The notes under the pieces are model-generated. The model was not told the origin of the DNA. It worked only from the letters and a program-made list of their open reading frames with translations, and did not search any database. 64,000 bases of DNA from Torymus aiolomorphi (taxonomy: Eukaryota; Arthropoda; Insecta; Hymenoptera; Torymidae), in assembly GCA_036365515.1 (NCBI GenBank), contig CM070877.1, positions 12,778,601 through 12,842,600 on the forward strand. Reading direction: 5' to 3'. Every line of letters starts with the position of its first letter. Position 1 is the first letter of the stretch. Positions 47,474 to 57,895 of the stretch are shown here, piece by piece. The position numbers and the translations under genes are program-made.

Positions 47474-47515
47474 GGGCCTGATGAGGTTGGCGTAAATAGC
47501 CGACGAAACGTTGCC
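47474..47515 (+). ncRNA. Hammerhead-like ribozyme motif
   Basis: GGGC-CTGATGAG, GTTGGC-loop-GCCGAC (6-bp stem II), GAAAC, then GTT/GCC. GGC before the core pairs with GCC after the predicted cleavage site (after 47512), giving helix I. ACGT after GAA is self-complementary, as in dimeric hammerheads with a minimal helix III. One G between CTGATGA and stem II is unpaired. It lies about 200 bp after the coding end, where Penelope-like elements carry such motifs. Confidence 0.5.
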
Positions 47516-47811
47516 ACAATTAGAAAAGTCGTTTTCTTTTCACATCTTTGCCTCCTACGATCGTACTCAATAACATTTTTGGAATCTTTTATGTGTTTGA
47601 ATATTATACTTTGAAATTTTAATACAACATTCTTTAATATATTCTACGAGTATTCGAATGGCTATAAAGCTTAAAAAATATTTCAGGGCTGTATAAAGAA
47701 TTTGTGAAAAATTTTTTTTCGAAAATCACAATGTATTTATTTAATGAACAAAGTTGAGTTACGTTTTCTCGACTTGAGAAAACTTATAGCGAGAAAGTTG
47801 TTCCTCTTGAG

Positions 47812-48090
47812 TTAAGAAAGTTTTCTGAAAAAGTTTCAGACATCTAGCGATTGTCTAATAAAAGTAAAAGCGATTTGAAAATTCCGAAAATGCTCCGCTC
47901 GGCGCTCGGCCCCGCCGGCAAAAATCAAACAGCGATAGTATTTCATTTGTTGTTGCTATGGCATCTCATAGTTTTTTTTCGGCTAGCGGGACCGAGCGCC
48001 GAGTGGAGCATTTTCGGAATTTTGAAATCGCTATTAAGTTTTGTTAGACAATCGCTATAGATGCCTAAAACTTTTCTAAAGTAAGAACTT
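47812..48090. mobile_element. Foldback element with GC arms
   Basis: Arms around 47840-47920 and 47985-48060 pair (CCGAAAATGCTCCGCTCGG and its complement). Non-coding, although both strands show short open frames. Confidence 0.7.
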
Positions 48091-48119
48091 AGGTAAGTTT
48101 TTATATGAAATACGTATTT

Positions 48120-48210
48120 AAGTCCTTATGTAAGAACTGACGTTAGTTCTTACGTGATTTCTTACGTAAGTTCTTACGTACGTTCTTACGTCAATTCTTA
48201 CATACAATTT
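48120..48210. repeat. Tandem GTTCTTACGT-type repeat
   Basis: About seven units of 10-12 bp (GTTCTTACGTA, GATTTCTTACGT), partly palindromic (TACGTA). They resemble the TTAC-rich subterminal arrays of the giant element. Confidence 0.6.
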
Positions 48211-48480
48211 TTAGTAGGGAATGATATGACAAGATTAGAATCGAAAATATTACGATGTTCTTACTACTCTAATAATATATCATCATTTCGTTACGACTTC
48301 TAAAATTGTATGCAATATCCATTGACGATATCTAGAAAGTTATTTGAATTTGAGGTTACAATCCATTTAATCGTTATTCAAACAGAAACTTAGAATAAAT
48401 ATTTGCAATATATGAAACGATACGAATCAATGTCAACAACTATAAACAAACAAAAAAACTAAGTAATTAAACTATTAAAA

Positions 48481-49396
48481 TATTAAATCATTTTGGTCAT
48501 TCGTAAAAATTTTGAAAAGGGACTCTAATATTCCGTCAGAAATGTTTTTAAATGATGGAACTGCTTGTAATGATTTGGAAACTGCCAACCCTTTTTTATC
48601 GCGATTTAGCTCTGTTCTTACGAAAGCTGATATGAGTTCTCCAGTTTTGAACTCTAGTGCGGAAGAGATACTATCTGACATAAATATTACGGCTGAATTA
48701 GTTACATCTATAGTGGGGATCAAATCATTAGGGTTTCTAAGACGTACTACTTGCAACTTTACTGATGTATCGGCTATTATCCATCTGTACAAATCCATTA
48801 TTTTGCCAAACCTGCTCTACTGTTGTCACATCTGGTCTCCTTTTATTTTAGATAAAATTAATTTGCTTAAAGCAATTCAACATAAATTCTTGAGATTTAT
48901 AGAATATAAATTAAATCAGCCGATGAGCAGGTTTGACCATGACTATACGCCCTTAGCGTCCGAGTGTTTTCTTCCTACTATTGCTTCTCTCCATAGAACT
49001 CAAGATCACATGTTTGTATATAAAGCGTTAAATGACTATATTTTCTCTGACTTTATCAAAGAATTATTTGGTCAAAGATAATTAATTTATAACCTAAAGT
49101 GTCACCGTATTCTCCTCGAGGATACTACCCGCTCGAACTATGGATTTTTCTCATTCGTAAATAGGATGAGAAGACTATATAATCTTTTTCTGATGGAAAT
49201 TAGAAATGTTAATTCCATTGGTTTATTTAAGTTTAGAGTAGAACATTTTATGACATCCATATTGTCTTACCGCACTCACAATCAGATAGTTTGTATCTCT
49301 TACTATTTTGTATTATACATCTTTTTGTAATTCTTTCCTGTTTCTTGTAAAGGGCTTATAGCCCGTTTGATAATTAAATAAATAAATAAATAAACT
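48481..49396 (+). pseudogene. Jockey-like LINE with internal deletion and TAAA tail
   Basis: The frame starts in the endonuclease-RT linker (FWSFVK, then PFLSRFSSVLTKA). It jumps to the end of the reverse transcriptase (LGFLRRTT, then LYKSIILPNLLYCCHIWSP and IQHKFLRFI). The RT catalytic domain is therefore missing, and a deletion joins both parts in frame. The 3' end has a short hairpin (GGGCTTATAGCCC) followed by (TAAA)n at about 49376-49395, the usual Jockey-type tail. The 5' end is truncated near 48481. Confidence 0.8.
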
Positions 49397-49427
49397 AAAC
49401 TATTACAACAATCGTAAATGCAATTAA

Positions 49428-49810
49428 GGCCATGTGGAGTTCAAAATCAACCCAATTTCATTATTTAATAAATTAACTTTTCAAACATTGATTTGGAAAA
49501 ACACAATTTTCACGCCCTCCGTTTATATAAATACTATACTCAAAAACTTGTTTCAAGCGATTCTATTAGTACTTTCATGAGATATACTCGTTGAGAAATT
49601 GGATCAAAATGACAAAAATGCAGATGCCTACTTATCGACATTACAGTTTTTTTTTTTAATTAAAAAATTTCTAAACATTTATTTGGAAAAACACAATTTT
49701 CACGCCCTCCGTATATGTAAATACTATACTTAGAATTTTTCTGAAGCAATTCTATTAATACTGTCACGAGATATACTCGTTGAAAAATTATGTCGGTATC
49801 ACACATCCCG
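49428..49810. mobile_element. TTAA-flanked element, sister of 12622-12980
   Basis: TTAA at 49424-49427 and 49811-49814. Two internal direct repeats (about 49490-49600 and 49680-49790) with the ATTTGGAAAAACACAATTTT start match the plan and partly the sequence of the element at 12622. It inserted just beyond the LINE tail. Confidence 0.75.
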
Positions 49811-49814
49811 TTAA

Positions 49815-50602
49815 AAGAAAATGTCATGGTAGTGATCAACATTAGTGCTTGAAATGATCGTCTCGAACAATTACAATTTGAGGAAAAAAATTTATTCTTT
49901 GTTTCAAAAATATGCTCACGATAAGGCATTTATAAAAATTGATATATGTGTGAAACGTATCGCTTCGAATGTATACATAATTGTCAACATTATAAAAACG
50001 TTTATATGCTTAAAAGGTATACACACGCAGCATATCGGCTATTTTAATGTATTATTTAAATTAGTTAATTGTAAAAATGCCAGATGGGTAATTTAATTTT
50101 TTATCGTATCGACGAACACCAACAAATGAGAAGATGTCTCTGTCGACCACTCAATAATCTCCTCGCCTTATGCATATAAACATTGGCAAGCGTCATAATC
50201 AAATAGAAATTTAAAGAAAGGAAAAATTTCCGAATGGTTTTGTTTTTATAAGTGAGTAATGAATATCGAATGAGTAATGAATTTCGAAAATATTCTTGTA
50301 TTTAGATCTTCATTTTTAAAAAATTCACATGTTAAACAAAATAACCGATAATCTACTTCTATTATAAATTAGCCCACCTAATATAAATAAAATTTAACTA
50401 TATATTGTTCAAAACAATGTGTAAAATAAAAGTTTGAATACTTAACACTACAAAAGAGATAAATGCTAAATAGTTTATCCAAGGAATACAATATGAAATA
50501 GAAACCGCACGATTTATTTCATAATCTTTTATCATCGAATTTCAAACACGTATTCGGCTGCTCAAAATTCATATCCATCCCGTTCTCAAGTTTTAACGTT
50601 GC
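49815..50602. other. AT-rich stretch without a gene
   Basis: No domain, RNA or repeat partner recognised. Confidence 0.5.
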
Positions 50603-50606
50603 TTAA

Positions 50607-50857
50607 GGGGGTGTAGAATAACCAACGTCTATTATGCGACCTACCGTGGCCAAAATTATGAAATTTCGTTCCAAGAATTTCTAAAGGTGTCCTTGAAATT
50701 TAGACTAAAAACTTTGCAGAATGATAGATAATTATATTACGGAGGGCAAGCGAATTTGGATAAGTCGTTAATCGTAGTAATAATCGAATTATAACAAATT
50801 ACTGTTGTCTGGCCGGTACCGTAGGTCGCATAATAGAGGTCGGTATTCCACACCCCC
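50607..50857. mobile_element. TTAA-flanked foldback
   Basis: TTAA at 50603-50606 and 50858-50861. Ends GGGGGTGTAGAATA and GGGGGTGTGGAATACC. The arms share TATTATGCGACCTAC. Confidence 0.82.
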
Positions 50858-50861
50858 TTAA

Positions 50862-51455
50862 AATTCCAGATTTGCCAAGACATCCGTTTTCCGCAAATAC
50901 TGAATGTAGCTTCATCTTTGTGCACATTAGCGGCAACGCCGTGGTGACGCCGCTTTTTTTTTCATTCGGTCGCCCAATACAAGGAAATGTGGAAATTTAT
51001 GGCTTCGTAGCCCAAAGACGCGCAGACTAGCTAATGCTCAGGTACATGTCGAAGAGGTTGGAGATTTTCCAAATGCTGCATTTTATATAGAAATATGGAA
51101 AATCACGATAGAGATTTACAAAATACTGTTAAAAATTTCTTTTGTTTGCTTTACAATAATAAAACTTTACTTATTTTAATGTTTATTTACACACTAATAT
51201 GTATATCTGCACCCAGAATTTCTAATATAAAAGCAATTAATTTTCTTCTTGGTTTCTATTATTTTCATTATATAACAGTTAATGCCATTTTTTAATGGAA
51301 AAATAATAATATATTAAAAAAAACCTGCATCTGCATTTAAAAGTACAACACCTTTACCGACACTGTCCGATTATTTGTAAGATTTTCTTTTATATTTTAG
51401 TAGAGATAAAATTTAAGGGATTAACCTTTCAATAGTTTCTTCTGCTTGCGATGTA
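50862..51455. other. Stretch with no recognised gene
   Basis: A short frame of about 60 codons at 50870-51035 (plus strand) is open but matches no family I know. Not annotated as a gene. Confidence 0.35.
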
Positions 51456-51459
51456 TATG

Positions 51460-52215
51460 TGCCGTTCTTCAAAAAGTTTCCCCTAACTCGTTCATGAAAT
51501 CGACGAAAAGAAAAAATTGAGACACACCTCTATAATAAGTTTTTTCTTGTTCTATAAACCATGCAATACACGAAAAAACTTTGGAACGCAGGAAAACGGT
51601 CTTCTGATACAGTTTGACACACATCAGTTTTTCTTACGTAAATTTAACATGGGAAAAATGGATGAAAAGTAGTTACTGATGATTAACCAATAGCAAGCTC
51701 TTAAAGGTGCCGACAAATATTCCACAAAAAAAGCAATTAAAGTAGAAGAACAGAGCTATATTTTAAGCTAAAGATCATTAAAATTGGTCGGTTCTGTGTT
51801 ACATTTTCTAAAAGTCGCTTATTTTTATAATTTTTTGCGATTTTCAAATGCACGTAACTTTGCATAGGATCATCTGATTTTGATGATTTTCATCTTAAAT
51901 TAAAGCTCGTTTCTTCTACTTTAATTCTTTTCTTGTGAAACATTTGTTTGCACTTAATATTAGCTAATCATCAGTGACTACTTTTCGTTCATTTTTCCCA
52001 TGTTAAATGTGCATAAGAAAAACTGATGTGCGGTTGAAACTGTGTCACAAGACCGTTGTCCTGTGTTCCAAGATTTTTCGAGTATTGTATAGTCTATAGA
52101 ACAAGAAAAAACTTATGACGGATTTATCCTGTGTTCCAAGATCTTTCGAGTATTGTATGGTCTATAGAACAAGAAAAAACTTATGACGGAGTTATAGGGG
52201 AAACTTTTTGTAAAA
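51460..52215. mobile_element. Foldback with a 69-bp tandem duplication in one arm
   Basis: Arms 51460-51700 and 51955-52215 pair. In the right arm a 62-bp block (GTGTTCCAAGAT to ATGACGGA) occurs twice (52060-52122 and 52129-52191). The left arm has it once. Confidence 0.7.
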
Positions 52216-53227
52216 TTACACATATGGGGAAATCTCTAGAACTTTTAACTTTTATGTTCCTCGCATATATTCCTGTATAAATAGGATTAAATGGCATAAG
52301 TGAAGTTTTTATATCATTCTATTCCTTTTTAAGAACAAGTAAGGTAAGACTAAGATTGTTCTTGATTTTAACTGTTTTATTAAATACAAATTTGAAAAAA
52401 TCCAGATTTCGCGTACGAGTCGAATTTTGTCACTATAGGTAAATTAAAGCACATTTACTGCTGTCACTTTTTTAGCATTCTGAAATTTTTCCTGAATTTT
52501 TAAGAGATTGATTGTTCCCTATGAAGCAAGGCACAATCTTTAATAACAGCTTAAAAGCTTCTTTTCTACATGAAGAATAAAATCTCATAAAATTTTTGTG
52601 ATGATTGGTGAAATAGTATATTGTGTATCAAGGGTAGAAAGTGGACTTTTTTAGAACGAGTGTGGACTGTGAAGTACCGAAAACGAGTACTGCAAACACA
52701 CGAGGTTAAGAAGCCCACTAGACTTAAGTGCACACCATATTTTTTGTGACGTAACTTTATAGGTGATCAAGTTTAATTTCTTCGATTTTACGCAGTTTTA
52801 GAGCAGCAGAGAGAAAAGTTGACTTTTCTGCCCACTGTACTGGACTATTATGTGTCAAGGCCGTAAAGTGGGCTTTTTTAGACCGATTGTGTACTCGCAA
52901 AACGTACTCGGCTTCGGCTCGTACTTGCTCGCCTTCGACTCGTACTGCAACCACATAATGTATTTGTGCACCCTGAAGCATTCAATATACCACATCATTT
53001 TTCAAATCGGCCACAAGGTGCCGTGATTTCTCTCTCCCTCTCTCTCTCTCTTCTTCTTGGCATTTGAAAACGCCGAGGGGTACTAGGCAAGCGTCATTTT
53101 CGGGCCGCAGTTCCCACACGGCAGGTCAAACTAATAGCAGTGGACGCTCTGCAACACTCTGCGCTTCTTCTTGAAAGTTCGTGAAAAATAGATTTAACAG
53201 TGAAAGTACACACAAATCATTCGGAAA
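52216..53227. other. Upstream region of the LRR gene with a diverged direct repeat
   Basis: 52622-52740 and 52845-52975 share GTGTCAAGG..GAAAGTGGRCTTTTTTAGA-like sequence. The second copy has two GAA/TTC mini-hairpins (CTCGGCTTCGGCTCG). 53020-53060 is a CT-rich run. No exon is recognised. Confidence 0.45.
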
Positions 53228-54196
53228 ATGTCGAAGATACAATTAAATGACTGTCTTTCCGTGTCGAACACGGCTACTCTAGACAGTTCATATTCCAAGC
53301 GTCTGGTGGTCGGCGAAGAGCCGTCTTTCTTCCCTCGAGGTAGTACCCCTGAGATAAACGCGAAGATTCTAGAGGACATGCTGCAGCATCATGGAAGCCA
53401 AGTTGAGGAGATCGCTTTCTCATTCAGGTGCATAGGGGAGTTCAACGAAGGAACGCTAACATGGGCTTTGGGGTACTGCCCGAACATCAAATCCGTGAAC
53501 GCGGTGAATATGAGACTAGACGAGAATGACTGGACTGCTTGCAAGGCGCTCGAGTCGCTGAACGTCAGCTACCTGGCCGAGCAAACTGAGGAAAAGATGC
53601 GCGCCTGGATCGCAGAGAATAAGAACCTGCGTCGCCTAATTGTCGATCGGGCCACGTGGTTTACGCACCGCTGCCTCTACGACCTGAAACCTGGCCAACT
53701 GGAGTGTCTACGGGTGAAGCTGTGCAGTAATTTCCGAATGTGCAAGAAACTCGTGAGTCTGCTCGCTGACTCGATCGTGGAGTTCGAGTACGCGCCGAAC
53801 TTCAAGGGAAGGCTAGGTATGGTGTACGTTACGAAGATGACGAACCTAAGGGACCTAGATCTGAACGTACGCTCCGACCAATTGAAATGGCAACTCATCG
53901 ACATTATCGCGGACAATTGCTCGAACCTCGAGCGGCTTCATCTGGGTTACTTCAGTGAGGACGTGATGATAGACGATGATCTGGACCCGTTAGAGAGCCT
54001 GACGAAGCTAAAGAGAGTCGTCATCAGAGCGATGAGGAGTGATGTCACAAAGTATGGATTTAGGAATCTCGTCAACAAGCTGCCTAATATTGAGGTATTT
54101 ACATTGTGCGTGTGCTATGCTTCTTACGGGGGCTGCGAGCGCAATCTTAAAGACTGCAAAGTGTACAAGACAATTAAAAAAATTCGGTTCGAGTGA
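53228..54196 (+). CDS. LRR protein, F-box-less paralogue of the 33.9-kb gene
   Basis: 322 residues in one exon. From about residue 22 (YSKRLVVGEEPSFFP) it aligns along its whole length with the protein at 33862, from that protein's YSKYLKIGG onward. Shared points are a DWTACKALESL block, GQLECLRVKLC, LADSIVEFEYAP, LRDLDLNVRSD and LERLHLGYF. The F-box that precedes this in the paralogue is absent and replaced by 21 unrelated residues. Without it the protein cannot dock to SKP1 in the usual way. It may act as a substrate-binding competitor, or an F-box exon may splice in at CTCTAG near 53280, where a possible acceptor lies, but I found no such exon upstream. GC-richer composition and an intact frame argue for a functional gene. 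Confidence 0.82.
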   Translation: MSKIQLNDCLSVSNTATLDSSYSKRLVVGEEPSFFPRGSTPEINAKILEDMLQHHGSQVEEIAFSFRCIGEFNEGTLTWALGYCPNIKSVNAVNMRLDENDWTACKALESLNVSYLAEQTEEKMRAWIAENKNLRRLIVDRATWFTHRCLYDLKPGQLECLRVKLCSNFRMCKKLVSLLADSIVEFEYAPNFKGRLGMVYVTKMTNLRDLDLNVRSDQLKWQLIDIIADNCSNLERLHLGYFSEDVMIDDDLDPLESLTKLKRVVIRAMRSDVTKYGFRNLVNKLPNIEVFTLCVCYASYGGCERNLKDCKVYKTIKKIRFE

Positions 54197-54401
54197 TATG
54201 CGTTGAACATCATTTCTTGTTCCTGTTCTATCATTGTTCGTCATATTGTTTATTGTGATAGGTTGTATTATGATGTAATTGTTTATCTAATATTAGATGT
54301 ATACACTGTGTTTTTAGTTCAGAAAGTTTTATGCACGTGAACATTCAAATGAAAAGTAGTTCTTATGATAAAATGCAAAAAATGATAATACTTACATTTC
54401 A

Positions 54402-54407
54402 ATAAAT
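54402..54407 (+). promoter_or_regulatory. Polyadenylation signal of the LRR gene
   Basis: AATAAA about 205 bases after the stop codon, with a second one near 54421. Confidence 0.5.
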
Positions 54408-55328
54408 TCTATGGCTTAGTAATAAATTTTATAATACATCTAAATTTATGTCCTTTTATTCCCGAAGAAACCTATATTAATTAAAACAAATCATAATTAT
54501 GAAAATTTATGTTTTAAATTCATTTTAAAAAAGCCTTTTTATTAATGTTTCTATCACCGTCTTTAACTGCAAAAGCATTTTTTTAAATCTAGGTAGCTTT
54601 TCGTGTACATACATATGTGCGAATCCGCGGACTACAGCCAACAACTGGAGTACAAAAGCAGGAAAAAAATTTTTAGAGAGCACACCTACCAGACAAGGTT
54701 TTTCTGGTTCCTTACGTGTCTCCCAGCATGAAAATACTCGTGAACACGGTTTATCGTTTGCCAAACTTTTTTTCCGACCAAATCGATGTCAAAATTTTAA
54801 TGCGATGTTTCGCTTTTTGAAAGAATATATCGTATTATTGATATAGTCGAAATTCCTTTCATTTCGACGCTTTCTTATACGTTTTATAATAAAATAATGA
54901 AGTTTAGGAAAAAGCTTGCTAATTTTAACGTCATTGAACCGATCGCGAGCTCCATCTGCCCTAAACGACATACGAGGGCATAATTTTATTAATAAGCAAC
55001 TATAAGTGCCAATCACATTATATACAGATAAGAAGAGCAATTCAAACAAGCGATTATATACAGCGAGATTATACATAAAATCAAGGATCCATTGTTCATC
55101 AGACCTATTGGTAAATAAAACTATTTTATAAATAAACATTTATATGACAATTATTATTTGTCTTTTCCTTAATTCCGGACTTCACAGAAGCATAAAAAAT
55201 ATAAATTTGATAAAAAATTAAAAAATCACGATACTTAAATTCCTTTTTGCTTTTATTATCAGAAATGGGTTTGTATGTGCATTATTTTATCTGTTAAGAG
55301 CTTTTCATTGTAGTCTTTTTAATGTAAA

Positions 55329-55674
55329 CCCTAACGGAAATATTTTTATTCAAAAATGTTAAAAACTGTTACAAAGAGTTATAAACTGTTTATAAATGTT
55401 ACAAAATGTAAAATTTTGGACGTTATTAATCGTTTGTAATTGTTTGTAACATTTTTCAACAATTTTTAACAGTTTGTAAGAGTTATTAAATTATTTAATA
55501 ACTTTTAAACATTTATTAATTATTATTATTAACGTAGTAATAATTAATTATTAGTATAATTAAATACTCCTTAGGCTTCTTCTGCATTGTTTGACTGTTA
55601 CTTGCCTTCGGAGTGCTCCCGCGTTCCTTGATTCTCATGATTATAATAATGAGGCTATTAAATAATTATTAATT

Positions 55675-55707
<33 letters not shown>

Positions 55708-55941
55708 TTATTAATTATTAATTTTTCCTGAAATATATCAAATTTAAAATTATTTGAAACTGTTTGAAAGTGTTTAAAACTATTAAAAACAGTTTGAAAC
55801 TGTTACTAAGTATTATAATTAGAAAACATGTATCCAAAATCATACATTTTATAACATTTACAGTTTTAAACAGTTCTAAATAGTTTTAAATAATTTTGAA
55901 CAGTTATTAACTATTATTAACATTTAAAATTTACGACAGGG
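55329..55941. mobile_element. CCCT-type element, 613 bp, relative of the giant element
   Basis: Ends CCCTAACGGAAAT and, complemented, CCCTGTCGTAAATTT, flanked by AA (55327-55328, 55942-55943). The other arm (58334-58339) gives the empty site with a single AA and one mismatch. The interior consists of TGTTAAAAAC and TGTTACAAA units every 10-12 bp, the same architecture as the giant element's subterminal arrays. Confidence 0.82.
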
Positions 55942-56450
55942 AAGTACTCGAATATTCAGCAAAAGTGACATTTTTTCATTGGAGGCAAGTAAAGAATGAA
56001 GCATCGCACGAACTGGCACCAGACTTAGTCCGGGTTTGTTACAGAGATGGTCGTGGTCACTTGAGGTCCATTGATGAACCCAGGGTTTTCTAACATATTT
56101 TAACCCCCTGAATACGAATATCTTAAACAAAATTAAATTTGAAGTTTGAAAAATTGTGATTTTTCAACTTTTTGGTCCTTTGTAACTCATTAACGATATA
56201 GTCTTTTTGAATTTTATAAGGCCTACAATACTCTTTACGCCATGTACTTTAAAATGGAACAACATTAAGCAATAATACCTTAATATTATCGCTAAATCTT
56301 TTTTTCATCTTACGTACATAGCCTAAAGAATATTTTAGGCCTTATACAATTGAAAAAGACTTTTATAGCACTGTGTGATCTAAATCCGCACTTAAGTCAC
56401 GGCTAGTTGTGACTTAAGTAGCCCATTACTACACTGTGAAATAATGAATT

Positions 56451-56613
56451 TTATACCACTCTAACCTCAAAATCACAACTTTGATATGATTTTTCGGCGC
56501 TCGTGGTATAAAATACCGTTCGAAACTAGTGCGTAGTGCACGAGCGAAGCGAGTGCGAAAAAGTCACACCACCTAAATAATCGACTTCCCCACCCGTCTC
56601 GAAATGTACTATA
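56451..56613 (+). repeat. Dispersed hairpin-rich repeat, copy 2
   Basis: Same start and end as copy 1 but the left half of the long stem is deleted, leaving GTAGTGCACGAGCGAAGCGAG. Confidence 0.75.
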
Positions 56614-57275
56614 CTTAAAGTCACAGGTACGTAATTAACGCCAATTATCTACCAAAACTATTTAAAAATATGATTTTACATATAAGAATGAACAGGAAAA
56701 GAAGTAAAACTTCGTTAATAGTTGACAAACCACAAAGAATAAATAAAAATGATGATAATAAGGCTTCTCTATATTATAGGTTAGTTTCATCTGCTATGGA
56801 ATAGCAGACCGCGCGCTTTTTAAATATTCAATATTAAACTGTATGGATTTTAGTTTTAAAAGTCTTTCTCTTTAATGATATAACGTATACAAATCTTTCA
56901 CTTTCATAAACTTCAACTTATTGTTAAAGATACAAATCAAATTGCCAAGAATTTAGTTTTATGATTTTTTTATGTATATATTCAATATTCTAGATTCAAT
57001 CATAACTATATTCTATATCAGGTATTCTATTATTTAAATAACTTTTTATTAATTTTTTCAGGGCGGGGGGGCTGCGCCCCCTCCCCCGCCCCACACTTCT
57101 CCCACCCCACTTCCAACTATCATTATAAATATGCACAAATAAATAAAATAAGAATATGGGGGATTTATGTCACACGAGCTATAAAATAGTATACGATATT
57201 CGTGACTTAAATGGCTCATTATTACACGGCGTACAATAATGGGCCACTTAAGTCATACGTATCGTAATATACTAT

Positions 57276-57454
57276 TATACCACTCTAACCTCAAAATCAC
57301 AACTTTGATATGATTTTTCAGCGCTCGTGGTATAAAATACCGTTCAAAACTAGTGCGTAAGTCGATTATTTAGCTGGTGTGACTTTTTTGCACTCGCTTC
57401 GCTCGTGCAACCAGCTAAATAATCGACTTCCCCACCCGTGTCGAAATGTACTAT
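57276..57454 (+). repeat. Dispersed hairpin-rich repeat, copy 3
   Basis: As copy 1, but about 11 bp of the right half of the stem (the AAAAGTCACAC part) are missing. Confidence 0.75.
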
Positions 57455-57895
57455 TTTGCAACACTGTGCGTGAAAATAAAATTTTACATCCGTTTTAAGG
57501 GCTTGTAATGCTACTTTATGTAAACTTGAAAAAAATTCATGTTTCAGCTGCGGGGCGTTGAATGATCCTTCGGAGCGCAACATTCAACGCCACAGCTGAA
57601 ACATAATTTTTTTTCAAGTTTATTTAAAGTAAAAAATAAATAGTATATTACATATCTAGGCCAGTAAAATAAGAAATATCTCAGTTCACATGTAATTGTC
57701 GGCCGAGGCGAAGCCGAGGTTGACAAACATGTGATCTGAGGCTTTCTTTTTTACTGGCCAAGGTGTGTATACTATTTTTCTGCTCGACGGCGCCGGAAAG
57801 CGGCAACTTCGTTTCGCGCAGCAGCCGGGAAGTTGGCGCTTTCCGGCCGGAGGGCAGAAAATGTTATTTTCATGCACAGTGTTGCAAAAAAGGCC
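57450..57895. mobile_element. Foldback in the centre of the 6-kb palindrome
   Basis: TTTTGCAACACTGTG at 57454 pairs with CACAGTGTTGCAAAA at 57876-57890. Inside, two more hairpins (57535-57610 and 57700-57725, the latter with GCGAAGC at its tip). Confidence 0.65.

Larger units (their letters stand above)
46738..47580. mobile_element. Penelope-like remnant with inverted 3' tails
   Basis: Arms 46738-47066 and 47263-47580 are inverted copies of the element's 3' untranslated end. The spacer between them encodes the protein's C-terminus. Each arm has a hammerhead-like motif. The arrangement (5' inverted piece joined to a forward 3' piece) is what twin priming or tail-to-tail copies of Penelope-like elements produce. 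Confidence 0.75.

Noticed and set aside
50870..51035. Possible exon of about 60 codons
   Set aside because: No recognisable domain and no convincing splice sites.
54789..55139. 116-codon minus-strand frame that looks protein-like
   Set aside because: The same sequence recurs in the other arm of a foldback with frame breaks; no family match.
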